Source of the DNA: Paramicrobacterium fandaimingii
Lineage (GTDB): Bacteria; Actinomycetota; Actinomycetes; Actinomycetales; Microbacteriaceae
Direction of reading: 5' to 3'
Assembly (NCBI RefSeq): GCF_011751745.2
Contig: NZ_CP061170.1
Coordinates: forward strand, 2,852,001-2,916,000
Length of the DNA stretch: 64,000 bases
Made by a program: the position numbers and the translations under genes. This document shows, piece by piece, positions 46,032 to 54,516 of this stretch; within the stretch, counting starts at the first letter, position 1, and every line of letters begins with the position of its first letter. Below the pieces are notes generated by a model that was not told the origin of the DNA, searched no databases, and saw only the letters and a program-made list of their open reading frames with translations.

Positions 46032-47047
46032 ATTGCCTCACTTTCAGAGAAGTCAACGCCGTTTTCGGCAACCTCGGCGGCGTTCCAACACGCCACAAGG
46101 CGCCCATCTAACGGCTCGAGCGGTGGGTCTTCAGATCGGCACCGTTCCGTGGCAGCCGGGCAACGCGGATGGAATGCGCACCCGGTTGGAAGCGATTTCG
46201 GGTCGGGTACTCCCCCGGGTATCGCAGGAAGGAGATGGAGTTTCGGTCCGTCGAGACGGGGAATCGAGGCGAGAAGCCCAACGGTGTATGGATGCTGAGG
46301 GCGCGCGAAGAGCTCTCGCGGTGTGCCCTGCTCGACGACCCGTCCCGCATACATCACGGCAACGTGATCGGCGACCTGCGCCGCGATTCCCATGTCGTGC
46401 GTGATCAACACGATCGTCATGCCCATCTCGCGACGCAAGCGATTGAGCAGTCCGAGAATCTGCGCCTGAATCGTGACGTCGAGTGCCGTCGTCGGCTCGT
46501 CGGCAATCAGCACATCTGGCTTGCACGCGAGGGCCATGGCGATCATGACCCGCTGGCTCATTCCGCCCGACAGTTGGTGCGGATACTGACGGAGGCATCG
46601 ATCGACGTCGGAAATTCCGACGAGCGTCAGCAACTCATGGATGCGTTCGCGCTCTTTCGCCGCTGTCAGCTTTTCACGGCGCCGCAGGGCTTCCTTGATC
46701 TGGTCGTCAATGCGAAAGACCGGGTCGAGCGAGCTCATCGGGTCTTGAAAGATCATTGCGAATTCCCGGCCCCGAATGCTGGCGAATCGTGCTGTTGAGT
46801 CAGTGACCAACTCTTCGTCGTTGAATCGTACCGATCCCGAAACAGTGATCCCCTTTTGCCGCTGAATGAGTCCCATGAGTGCAAGCGCGCTGACACTCTT
46901 GCCGCTGCCTGACTCACCGACGAGGCAGAAAAGCTCGCCTTTCGCCACGCTCATGCTCATGTCCCGCACGATTGGTGTGTCGCTTCCCCCACGATCAGAC
47001 GCGACACGAAGTCCGTCGATCTCCAGAATCTTCTCTGTGTCGCTCAT
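46028..47047 (-). CDS. Oligopeptide/dipeptide ABC transporter ATPase (DppD/OppD-like)
   Basis: A 339-residue ATPase. Walker [10 protein letters not shown], signature [16 protein letters not shown] (the GGMSQR form is typical of DppD/OppD), Walker [14 protein letters not shown], and the oligo_HPY tail [21 protein letters not shown]. The frame is open far upstream, but the ATG at 47047 overlaps the permease stop (ATGA) and starts the conserved region. Partner of the DppF-like protein. Confidence 0.93.
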   Translation of the reverse strand: MSDTEKILEIDGLRVASDRGGSDTPIVRDMSMSVAKGELFCLVGESGSGKSVSALALMGLIQRQKGITVSGSVRFNDEELVTDSTARFASIRGREFAMIFQDPMSSLDPVFRIDDQIKEALRRREKLTAAKERERIHELLTLVGISDVDRCLRQYPHQLSGGMSQRVMIAMALACKPDVLIADEPTTALDVTIQAQILGLLNRLRREMGMTIVLITHDMGIAAQVADHVAVMYAGRVVEQGTPRELFARPQHPYTVGLLASIPRLDGPKLHLLPAIPGGVPDPKSLPTGCAFHPRCPAATERCRSEDPPLEPLDGRLVACWNAAEVAENGVDFSESEAI

Positions 47048-47943
47048 GACTCCACATCCATCTTGTCTCGAAGGGCGTCGCCCAAAATGTTCACGGCGAT
47101 GACGACCACGGTGATGACGAGTCCAGGGAACGTCGAGATCCACCAGGCGGTCGCCAGATAGTCCTGTCCGACAGACAACAGCCGACCCCAGTCGGGAACA
47201 CCTCCCTGCGGACCGAGTCCGAGAAAGCTCAGGGTCGCACCGGATACGATCGCGGAGCCAACGCCGAGAGCCGCGATCACCGTCACGGGTGCGAGCGCGT
47301 TGGGAAGAATATGGCGGAACACAATTCGGGCCGGTTTCACCCCGCTTGCCGTAACGGCTTCGATGAAGAGACGGCTCCGAATAGACAGCACCTGGCCGCG
47401 CATGACGCGAGCAAAGTCCGGTGTCTGCCCGATCGCGATGGCAATGATCAGGTTCTGCAGTGTCGGTCCAAGTGCAGCGGCGATCACCAGGGCAAGCAGG
47501 ATGCCTGGGAAGCACAGCAGCACATCGATAATACGCATCAGGATGGTGTCGACGGCGCCACCGAGAAATCCTGCGAGCAGTCCGATGAGGCCGCCGAGCA
47601 CGAAGGCACCGACGACCGAGAGGATGCCGATCATCAGCGCGCTTCGAGACCCGTAGATGATCTGTGCCAAGAGACTGCGTCCGAACTGGTCGGTACCCAG
47701 CGGGTTCTCCGCGCTTGGGCCGTCAAGAGCCTGCTCCGGGCGGAGCTCGAGAGGGCTTCCCGGTGAGAACAGGGAGGGGAACAGCGCCCAGGCGACAGCG
47801 ATCCCGAGCACAGCGATGGCGAGAACGATGAAGACGCGCTTATTGCTGACGTGGCGCCAGATGCGACGCCTCGACGCCGATCGCGGGCCCCACAGCCGCG
47901 GTCGCCCGGGTGGCGAGGTGTTCATTTCTGTCGTCAATGACAT
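47044..47943 (-). CDS. Peptide-type ABC transporter permease (DppC/OppC-like)
   Basis: A 299-residue permease with an N-terminal helix (about 34-54) and the DppC mark NPLGTDQFGRSLLAQIIYGSRSALMIGI. The EAA loop is ASGVKPARIVFRHILPNALAPVTVIAAL. C-terminal WWISTFPGLVITVVVIAVNILGDALRDKMDV is diagnostic of OppC/DppC. It forms the channel with the DppB-like protein. Confidence 0.93.
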   Translation of the reverse strand: MSLTTEMNTSPPGRPRLWGPRSASRRRIWRHVSNKRVFIVLAIAVLGIAVAWALFPSLFSPGSPLELRPEQALDGPSAENPLGTDQFGRSLLAQIIYGSRSALMIGILSVVGAFVLGGLIGLLAGFLGGAVDTILMRIIDVLLCFPGILLALVIAAALGPTLQNLIIAIAIGQTPDFARVMRGQVLSIRSRLFIEAVTASGVKPARIVFRHILPNALAPVTVIAALGVGSAIVSGATLSFLGLGPQGGVPDWGRLLSVGQDYLATAWWISTFPGLVITVVVIAVNILGDALRDKMDVES

Positions 47944-47967
47944 GTGCTTACCTCTGTTTTTCGTCGA

Positions 47968-48903
47968 TCAAGATTGGGCGATCGCCGTGCGGACGCGAGG
48001 ATCGATGTAGGCGTAGGACACATCGACAACGATGTTCACACCGACGTAGATGAGTGCAATAACGAGCACGGTGCCCTGCACGACGGGGAAGTCCTGGCCG
48101 TTGATTCCTGTCACCAGCAGGCGCCCAAGACCTTGCCTGGAGAACACAATCTCGCTAATCACAGCACCAGAGAGCAGTCCTCCCACCTGCAGGCCGATCA
48201 CCGTCACAACCGGAATCAAAGCGTTGCGCAGCACGTGTCGAACGGTGACGACGCGAGGCGAAAGTCCTTTGGCATGCAACGCGAGCACGAAGCTCTCGCC
48301 AAACAACTCGACCATGCTGTTTCGAACAAGCCGCGTCAGCAGCCCTGCCGACAAGAACCCGAGTGCGATAGCGGGCAAGACGAGGTGGCTGAGGCCGGAG
48401 TTGCCCGTTGACGGGAAGATGTGAAATTGGAAGGAGAAGACCAGGAGCAGGAGCGACCCTGTCCAGAAGACCGGCATCCCGGTTCCGAGGAGGCTGAAGA
48501 TCCTTATCGTGCTGTCAACCCACGTGTCACGGAATGCCGCGGCGAGAACTCCGAAGCCGATGCCGAAGACTGCGGTCAAAATAACACCGGCGATGGTGAG
48601 CCTGATGGTCGCGGGCAGTTGCGACAGGATCATGTCGGTGACGCCCTGTCCGGTTGTGAAGGACCGCCCAAGGTCGCCTTGAAGGGCATGCCAGATGAAG
48701 TTCCAGTATTGAACGAGCAGCGGTTGATTCAACCCCAGCTGCTCTGTGAGCTGCTGGCGCACTTCCGTGGTCACTGGTACTTCCGCGAGCAGAGCCTCGG
48801 TCGGGTCGCCGGGCAGAACCCGGAGCGTGACGAACAGGAGAACGGTAATCCCGAAGACAACGGGAATAGCGATCAGCACTCGTCGAAGGATCACTGAACC
48901 CAT
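47968..48903 (-). CDS. Peptide-type ABC transporter permease (DppB/OppB-like)
   Basis: A 311-residue permease. It starts VILRRVLIAIPVVFGITVLLFVTLRVLPGDP, the conserved DppB/OppB N-terminus. It then has QYWNFIWHALQGDLGRSFTTGQGVTDMI and the EAA-type loop LHAKGLSPRVVTVRHVLRNALIPVVTVIG, and ends VDVSYAYIDPRVR. Lies 51 bp downstream of the binding-protein gene. Confidence 0.93.
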   Translation of the reverse strand: MGSVILRRVLIAIPVVFGITVLLFVTLRVLPGDPTEALLAEVPVTTEVRQQLTEQLGLNQPLLVQYWNFIWHALQGDLGRSFTTGQGVTDMILSQLPATIRLTIAGVILTAVFGIGFGVLAAAFRDTWVDSTIRIFSLLGTGMPVFWTGSLLLLVFSFQFHIFPSTGNSGLSHLVLPAIALGFLSAGLLTRLVRNSMVELFGESFVLALHAKGLSPRVVTVRHVLRNALIPVVTVIGLQVGGLLSGAVISEIVFSRQGLGRLLVTGINGQDFPVVQGTVLVIALIYVGVNIVVDVSYAYIDPRVRTAIAQS

Positions 48904-48954
48904 GTCGTCACGCTCCTTGCCCTGCCAGCTGCGTCATTGCGAATGTTGGCGAAA

Positions 48955-50604
48955 TCATTTCTCTGTCACGTACGAGTCATAGAACACGGGGTAGCTCTTC
49001 CAGTTATATGAGATGTCGTGCACGTGGGCGGCGAAAGCGACTGTGTAGTTGAAGTTGTAGATCGGCACGCTGACGGCGTTCTTGATCACATACTGCTGAA
49101 TGTTCTTCCAGTACGTTTCGGCTTCTGCGTCGTCTGCTGACAGCTGCGCCTTCTCGATCCAGCCGTCGACCTCATCGGACTTCAGCTGAGCGTAGTTGTA
49201 GTAGTTGCCTTTGCCCGGTGCCGGGTAATTGTCCGAGTCATAAATCGCTCCCAAAGCGCTGTACCCACTCGTGAGGCTCAGACCCATGACGTCGTAATCG
49301 TTCTTGTCACGCGTCGCGCTGTACGGTCCACTCGCCAGAAACTGCAGGTTCACCTTTACTCCTGCGTCCTTCAGATTCTCCTGAAGGAACTGCGCAACCT
49401 GCTGTCGCTTCTCACGCTTTGCCGAAGGCACCAGATAGTCAAGCTTCAGAATCTCTCCGTCCTTGTAGCGGTAGCCATCGTCTCCCACAACCCATCCGAG
49501 GTCGTCGAAAGCAGCCTTCGCCGCGTCGAGATCGTAAGAGACCGAGTCCTTGAGGGAATCATCGAAATACTTGCTCGCCGGCGAGAGCGGGGACCATGCC
49601 CGGTCGAAGACGCCGAAGTACAGAGATTCGATGATCGAGGGAATGTCCATGGCCATCCGCGCAGCTTTACGAGCATCAACGGTGTCCCATGGTGCGTGTG
49701 ACTCATTGAAGAACAGTTGGTAGGGCGTACCCGGAACCGAGACGACGTCGACGCCGAGCGCGGGATCGTCCTTTGCTGTCGCCACATCCTGCGTGGCGAT
49801 GGTCTCAGCGGCATCCACGTTATTGCCAATGGATCGGAAACGCGTTGTCGGTTCGGTGACGACGAGGAACTTGAGGGTGTCGAGGTATGCAGCACCCGAA
49901 TGCTTCATTCCCTCGGGCGCCCAGTCGTAGTCAGCGTTCTTGGTGAGCACAACATTGCTGTTCAACGCCATGCTGTCGAAGACGAATGGTCCGGTTCCCG
50001 TTGGATGGGTGGTGACGTCATCGCCGTACTTCTCAATTGCCGTCGGAGATTGAATTCCCAACCACACCTGGCTGAGACCAGACAGGAATGTGGCGTCTGG
50101 CTGTGACAATGACAGAGTCACCTCGAGATCACCACTCGCCTCACAGCCCTCGTAGAACGCTCCGAGTGCAGAGATCGCCGAGCGTGACTTGGTTTCGGGG
50201 TCAGTGACCCGGTCGAAGTTGAAGCAGACGGATGCCGCGTCAAGCTGAGAATCATCGTGGAACGTCACTCCATCACGCAGGGTGAACGTGTACTCGGTGC
50301 CATCGTCGCTCAGCGCCCAATCTTCGGCGAGCCACGGTTTGAATTCGTGGTCGGGTGATTGCCAGACCAAGCTGTCGAAAACCTGGCGCATCACCTCGGC
50401 GTTGACGGAAGAACTCGAGGATCCGGGATCGAGATTATCGGGCGCGGAGTCGAGAGCGAACGTCAATGCGCCGCCTTCGACGGGCTCGCTCGGGCTCTCA
50501 CCGGCAGGGGTTCCGGAGCACCCGGCCGCGAGAGCGACGACGGATGCTCCGGCGAGTGCGGAAAGCAAGATCCGTTTCGATCGAGCTGTCACATGCTTCT
50601 TCAT
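48955..50604 (-). CDS. Peptide-type ABC substrate-binding lipoprotein (SBP_bac_5)
   Basis: A 549-residue lipoprotein. The signal peptide ends in the lipobox LAAGC with the lipidated cysteine near residue 29. GGALTFALDSAPDNLDPGSSSSSVNAEVMRQVFDSLVW and YTFTLRDGVTFHDDSQLDAASVCFNFDRVTDP are the typical opening of DppA/OppA/NikA-type proteins. AAGGAG is 7 nt before the ATG. Ligand unknown; the linked creatininase-like hydrolase suggests an amide or small peptide-like compound. Confidence 0.93.
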   Translation of the reverse strand: MKKHVTARSKRILLSALAGASVVALAAGCSGTPAGESPSEPVEGGALTFALDSAPDNLDPGSSSSSVNAEVMRQVFDSLVWQSPDHEFKPWLAEDWALSDDGTEYTFTLRDGVTFHDDSQLDAASVCFNFDRVTDPETKSRSAISALGAFYEGCEASGDLEVTLSLSQPDATFLSGLSQVWLGIQSPTAIEKYGDDVTTHPTGTGPFVFDSMALNSNVVLTKNADYDWAPEGMKHSGAAYLDTLKFLVVTEPTTRFRSIGNNVDAAETIATQDVATAKDDPALGVDVVSVPGTPYQLFFNESHAPWDTVDARKAARMAMDIPSIIESLYFGVFDRAWSPLSPASKYFDDSLKDSVSYDLDAAKAAFDDLGWVVGDDGYRYKDGEILKLDYLVPSAKREKRQQVAQFLQENLKDAGVKVNLQFLASGPYSATRDKNDYDVMGLSLTSGYSALGAIYDSDNYPAPGKGNYYNYAQLKSDEVDGWIEKAQLSADDAEAETYWKNIQQYVIKNAVSVPIYNFNYTVAFAAHVHDISYNWKSYPVFYDSYVTEK

Positions 50605-50653
50605 GATGCTGCTCCTTTGCAGTCACTGGTTTCAGGCATAGCGGGGCTGAGCC

Positions 50654-50672
50654 TCGAGGCATACTGCCTCGA
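50654..50672. promoter_or_regulatory. Inverted repeat between gntR and the ABC operon
   Basis: A perfect 8-bp inverted repeat TCGAGGCA-tac-TGCCTCGA, 22 nt after the GntR stop and 49 nt before the binding-protein start. It could be a regulator operator for the operon or a hairpin separating the regulator transcript from the operon. No T-run. Confidence 0.4.
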
Positions 50673-50694
50673 TGGCGGGAATGTTCTGCGCTGT

Positions 50695-51405
50695 TCAGCT
50701 AGCTGAGGGATCGTCCTTCTGGGCGGTGAGCGCTTCTTCTGTCACAACGGCACGAATGTCGCTGAGATGTTCGTGCATGAGTGTGTGCGCGAGTGCGGCG
50801 TCGTTTTTCTTGACGGCGTCGTAGATCGCGCGGTGCTGCGCATGGTCTTTCTTGCGGTCGTACATTCTGCGGATCTCGCGATGTTCTCTCGACCGCAACG
50901 AGAGGAGTGAGTCGACGACCTCATAGAGCACGACGTTTCCAGCGACGCGGGCGAGCTCCCGATGAAAATTCAGCTGGGGTGTCACCACGGAGGGCAGAGC
51001 CCAATCAGAGCTGTCCAGCGACTCTTCAAGGGCCTCGAGTCCCGCATCTCCGTCGCGCGAGATGGCTGCGAGTTCAGCAATCTGAGGCTCGATCACGAAG
51101 CGCGCATTGATCATCTGCAGCCGGATGTCACCCGTCAGATCCAAACCGTTCGGATTAGGGAGCACGAGCCGTCCGATATTGGCGCCGACGTAGGTGCCAG
51201 AACCATGACGCAGTTCAACGGCTCCCGTTGCCTCCAGAGTGCGCAGAGCCTCGCGAATCGTCGGAATCGTCACGTCAAAGTGCTCGGCGAGCGTGCGTGC
51301 GTTCGGCAGCACGTCGCCGTGAGTCAGACCTCGATCGCTGATCATTTCCAAAATCCCCTGTGCCAGCGAATACGACAGACTTGCGCCGCGTGAGGTCGTG
51401 AGCAT
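50695..51405 (-). CDS. GntR-family regulator (FadR/FCD subfamily)
   Basis: A 236-residue regulator. The winged helix spans about 10-75 (LTHGDVLPNARTLAEHFDVTIPTIREALRTLEATGAVELRHGSGTYV). The helical FCD ligand domain spans about 90-225. Conserved His residues in NFHRELA and QHRAIYDAVKKND are likely metal/ligand contacts. It stands upstream of the ABC-creatininase operon and probably controls it in response to the imported compound. AAGGA lies before the ATG. A short palindrome TAGTGACTA (51452-51460) upstream may be an autoregulatory site. Confidence 0.9.
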   Translation of the reverse strand: MLTTSRGASLSYSLAQGILEMISDRGLTHGDVLPNARTLAEHFDVTIPTIREALRTLEATGAVELRHGSGTYVGANIGRLVLPNPNGLDLTGDIRLQMINARFVIEPQIAELAAISRDGDAGLEALEESLDSSDWALPSVVTPQLNFHRELARVAGNVVLYEVVDSLLSLRSREHREIRRMYDRKKDHAQHRAIYDAVKKNDAALAHTLMHEHLSDIRAVVTEEALTAQKDDPSAS

Positions 51406-51450
51406 CAGACATCCTTCATCGTTGGGGAAGTGTTTAAGAGATTAGATGAC

Positions 51451-52470
51451 TTAGTGACTAGTGTCAATGGTTGCGTTCGTCGCAGGGCGATCAATGCGCA
51501 CGCGCCGCCGGAGGTACTCGACGAGAGCGACGGCGAGCGCGATGCCCCACAGCGGCCACAGCAGCTCGGGCCCGACGGTCGCCCAGTTCTCTCCGAGCGG
51601 GAACGTCCCCGTCGAGACAACGCGAACGAACATCACTCCCCCGGCGAAGATCGCAAGCCCGCCGATCGTGACGGGAACCGCAGCGAGGGCGATGGGAACT
51701 CGTCGGCCACCAAGACTCGGCACCCATCGCGGCAGACGCTCGCCCCACCGTTGCACGAGACCGAGCGTCAGCAACGCGACAGCGGTTGCCACGCTCGCGA
51801 GGCCGAGGCCGATTGTCCAGAGCCCCGATTCCTGGCCGTCTGCCAACATTTGGTCTGAGATGCCTAGTGGAATGCCGGCCGCCCAAGCGAACCGCACAGC
51901 GGCGTAGATGAGCGGAATGGCGACAGCGACGGCAACCGCCGCCTTCGCGAGCGCGGAGGGACGTCGCCCATCAACCGCGACGATTCGCCCTGCGGGCGCC
52001 CGCACGGCCGCAGCGATCCAGATGGCCGACCCCAGCAGCATCGCGAGTTGCAGAATCAGCGGGGCGTTGAGCGGCACAAGGCGAAAGCTGAGCGCATAAC
52101 CGATCACAGCCATGACTTTCGCATCGGCGACGATAACGGTGGAGAACAGCGCGAGCACCCCAGCGAAGACGGCGAGAACGGTGACGGGCGGGGCATCCCG
52201 TCGCGTAAGAGCCGTCGCGGCGATGCCAACGCCGACAATGCCGACCACGCAGATCAGCAGCGACGCGACAGTGGTTGGCAGAGCGTCAATCAGCGCGGCG
52301 AAGTCCGCGGCGATGAAGGTGCCGAACGGAGCACCGACAATGCCGGTTATCCAGAGAACGGATGCTGTTGCAAGGCCAAGTGACCAGATGAGCGCAGCAA
52401 TCAGAGTAATGCGGCTGCGACGGTGCTGGGTGCCCGACTCACGGGCTGGGATGTGAGGTGACGTATTCAT
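51451..52470 (-). CDS. Multi-pass membrane protein, probable target of adjacent two-component system
   Basis: A 339-residue protein with about eight or nine predicted helices, no recognised domain and no signal peptide. It ends in a basic segment (EYLRRRVRIDRP) that should face the cytosol. It lies 73 bp downstream of the response-regulator gene on the same strand but has its own promoter region, with two direct ATTCCCCCG repeats 21 bp apart. A GACGCT hexamer ends 6 nt before the ATG. Placement suggests it acts with, or is induced by, the kinase-regulator pair. Confidence 0.75.
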   Translation of the reverse strand: MNTSPHIPARESGTQHRRSRITLIAALIWSLGLATASVLWITGIVGAPFGTFIAADFAALIDALPTTVASLLICVVGIVGVGIAATALTRRDAPPVTVLAVFAGVLALFSTVIVADAKVMAVIGYALSFRLVPLNAPLILQLAMLLGSAIWIAAAVRAPAGRIVAVDGRRPSALAKAAVAVAVAIPLIYAAVRFAWAAGIPLGISDQMLADGQESGLWTIGLGLASVATAVALLTLGLVQRWGERLPRWVPSLGGRRVPIALAAVPVTIGGLAIFAGGVMFVRVVSTGTFPLGENWATVGPELLWPLWGIALAVALVEYLRRRVRIDRPATNATIDTSH

Positions 52471-52503
52471 GATTCCAGCGTCGCGACAGACGTACCGCGA
52501 GTC

Positions 52504-52543
52504 TCCCCCTGCCCGGGGGAATACGCGTGCCGCACGGGGGAAT
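52504..52543. promoter_or_regulatory. Direct repeats CGGGGGAAT x2 (candidate response-regulator sites) and overlapping hairpin
   Basis: CGGGGGAAT occurs at 52514-52522 and 52535-52543, spaced 21 bp (two helical turns). Centres lie about 48 and 69 bp before the start of the membrane-protein gene. A 6-bp inverted repeat TCCCCC-tgccc-GGGGGA (52504-52520) overlaps the first and could end the response-regulator transcript, whose stop is at 52544. The same CGGGGGAA word occurs as a palindrome before the kinase gene at 54478-54509. Confidence 0.6.
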
Positions 52544-53212
52544 TCAGCGCGTATCGTCGCGAGACTCGGCGGTATTGGGTTCGATGAACCCCGATTCGTA
52601 TGCGGCGATCACAGCCTGCGTGCGATCTCTAACTCCAACCTTCATCAGGATGCTTGCCACGTGCGACTTCACCGTCTCCGCTCCGACAAAGATCTCGTCC
52701 GCGATCTGCGCATTTGACAGTCCGCGAGCGACACGGCGCAGCACATCTCTCTCCCGTTCGCTGAGATGTGCCGCAGAGAGCTTGTCCCCGTGAGATCCCT
52801 GCCTCGCGGCGAACCGGCGAATGTGCGCCGGATAGAGGAGCGATTCGCCTTCGGCGACGATCTGCACGGCGCGCACGAGTTCCATGGGCTCCGCGCGTTT
52901 CACGACGAAGCCGTCAGCCCCGGCCTTGAGCGCCTCGTACACGTGATCGTCGCTGTCGAACGTGGTGAGAATGAGCACGCGCGGCCCGCCCGGATGCTGA
53001 CGGAGGCGCCGTGTCGCCTCGATGCCGCTCACGCGCGGCATCCGCACATCCATGACGAGCAGATCGGGCGCGAACTCGTCGACGAGGCTCTGCACGTCAT
53101 CACCATCCGCGCCCTCGCCGACGACGCTGAGGCCGGGTTCTGCCTCGAGAATGGCGCGCAACCCGGCGCGGACGAGAGGCTCATCGTCAACGAGCGCAAG
53201 GCGAATGCTCAT
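52544..53212 (-). CDS. NarL/LiaR-type response regulator
   Basis: A 222-residue regulator. Receiver domain 1-120 with Asp9/Asp10 and phospho-acceptor Asp55 (LLVMDVRMPRVSG). LuxR HTH about 150-212 (LSERERDVLRRVARGLSNAQIADEIFVGAETVKSHVASILMKV). The start at 53212 overlaps the kinase stop (ATGA). CGGGGGAA motifs upstream of this operon and of the following gene are proposed as its binding sites. Confidence 0.94.
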   Translation of the reverse strand: MSIRLALVDDEPLVRAGLRAILEAEPGLSVVGEGADGDDVQSLVDEFAPDLLVMDVRMPRVSGIEATRRLRQHPGGPRVLILTTFDSDDHVYEALKAGADGFVVKRAEPMELVRAVQIVAEGESLLYPAHIRRFAARQGSHGDKLSAAHLSERERDVLRRVARGLSNAQIADEIFVGAETVKSHVASILMKVGVRDRTQAVIAAYESGFIEPNTAESRDDTR

Positions 53213-54450
53213 GCGGCACTTCCCGTCGGCCCTCGGGTGGGCAGAACGGCTGTGAGCCGCCATCGGCCATCACCTACCGTCACGTGGCACTCCCCACCCA
53301 GCACGATTACCCGCTCGCGCAGGCCGACAAGCCCTCGGCCGTCGATGGCGCGAACGGCAGCCGTCTCATTGTCGATATGAATACGGAGATCGTCCCCCGA
53401 AAGCGCAATCTCGATGCAGACGCGCGGAGTCGCGGCGTACCGCAGCGCATTGGTCACGCCCTCCTGCACCACACGGTATGCCTCACGGCCGAGACTCGCG
53501 GGCAACCGCTCTGGCTCGCCCTCCATCGCAAGCTCGACGGCAAATCCTGCCGCACGCGTCTCCTCGGCGAGCAACCCGACGTCGCCGAGCGTGCGCGTAT
53601 CGGCGGCGCGATCGTCACGCGCCCCTTCGCCGTCGCGCAGCACCGAGAGCACATAGTCGAGTTCGGCGACGGCGCTGCGTGACACTCGCTCAATCTCGGC
53701 GAGCGCCGCCCTCGCAGCATCCGGATCATGCTCTATCTCACGGCGAGCGACAAATGCCTGCATCGTCGTCACGGTGAGGGCATGACCGACGGAATCATGC
53801 ACGTCGCGCGCGAGCGCCCCACGTCGCTGCGCTGCCGACGCTGCCTCCGCGTCGCGGGCCCGCTGCTCGTCGCGCGATGGCCCGAGCAGCAGCGCCGCGT
53901 ACCACGGCAGCAAGTAGCACGCGCCGATGGTGAACCCGACGATGAGTGCTGAGGCGACGGCACCGAGGGCCAGCGCCGTCGCTTCATCGACAACGGCGAC
54001 GGCGAACGCATCGCGCATCAGCTCGGCACCCGCCCCCGTTCCACCAAGCCCATCGCCGATCAAAACGACGAGCAGGGGAAAGACAAAGGCGATTCCGAGA
54101 ATCAGGATGCCGCCAGAGGCGATGTGCCCGGCGAAGAAGAGTGCGCCACGCGCCGTGTCTGAGAACTGTGCCCTGACGCGTGGTTCAGGCACAGAAATGT
54201 CGAGAAGCTGCGACGCGACGGTGCGTTCAAGAGCGCGCGTCACGGGGAGTATCGCTGGCACGATCAGCAACACACCGACGGCAACGCTTGACCAGCGGGC
54301 GTACCAGGCTGCGTCGTCGCTCGTCCACAACGCGACGGCCCAGATGACGATCGCGCCATACGGTATAGAGACAAGCCCTCCGATGAGCAGCACGAGCAGA
54401 CGACGCCATGAGGCTCCGACAAGCAATGTCGCCTTCGTATGACCGGTCAC
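53209..54450 (-). CDS. LiaS/NarL-type sensor histidine kinase
   Basis: A 413-residue kinase. Two helix pairs at about 15-60 and 95-185 are followed by the HisKA_3 helix with RRGALARDVHDSVGHALTV (His in DVHD). The HATPase domain has YRVVQEGVTNALRYA and GRGLVGLRERVIVLGGE. GTG start; CACGAT ends 6 nt upstream, so leaderless initiation is likely. A 32-bp palindrome lies about 44 bp upstream. No extracellular sensor domain is visible. Confidence 0.92.
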   Translation of the reverse strand: MTGHTKATLLVGASWRRLLVLLIGGLVSIPYGAIVIWAVALWTSDDAAWYARWSSVAVGVLLIVPAILPVTRALERTVASQLLDISVPEPRVRAQFSDTARGALFFAGHIASGGILILGIAFVFPLLVVLIGDGLGGTGAGAELMRDAFAVAVVDEATALALGAVASALIVGFTIGACYLLPWYAALLLGPSRDEQRARDAEAASAAQRRGALARDVHDSVGHALTVTTMQAFVARREIEHDPDAARAALAEIERVSRSAVAELDYVLSVLRDGEGARDDRAADTRTLGDVGLLAEETRAAGFAVELAMEGEPERLPASLGREAYRVVQEGVTNALRYAATPRVCIEIALSGDDLRIHIDNETAAVRAIDGRGLVGLRERVIVLGGECHVTVGDGRWRLTAVLPTRGPTGSAA

Positions 54451-54477
54451 GAGTCCATCGTGCCCGACAACGGCAAA

Positions 54478-54509
54478 GGGCGCTTCCCCCGCGCGGGGGA
54501 AGCGCCCTC
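54478..54509. terminator. Perfect 32-bp palindrome: clpB terminator and possible operator
   Basis: AGGGCGCTTCCCCCGC followed directly by its reverse complement, GCGGGGGAAGCGCCCT. On the minus strand it starts 8 nt after the clpB stop and is followed by TTTG, fitting a clpB terminator. Its centre lies about 44 bp before the kinase start, and its core TTCCCCCGCGCGGGGGAA contains the CGGGGGAA word repeated before the membrane-protein gene. It may serve both roles. Confidence 0.75.
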
Positions 54510-54516
54510 AACTCGG

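Noticed and set aside
46028..47515. Extended start for the DppD-like ATPase (495 codons)
   Set aside because: The extra N-terminus lies inside the DppC gene and has no family character; the ATGA overlap at 47047 gives a normal-length protein.
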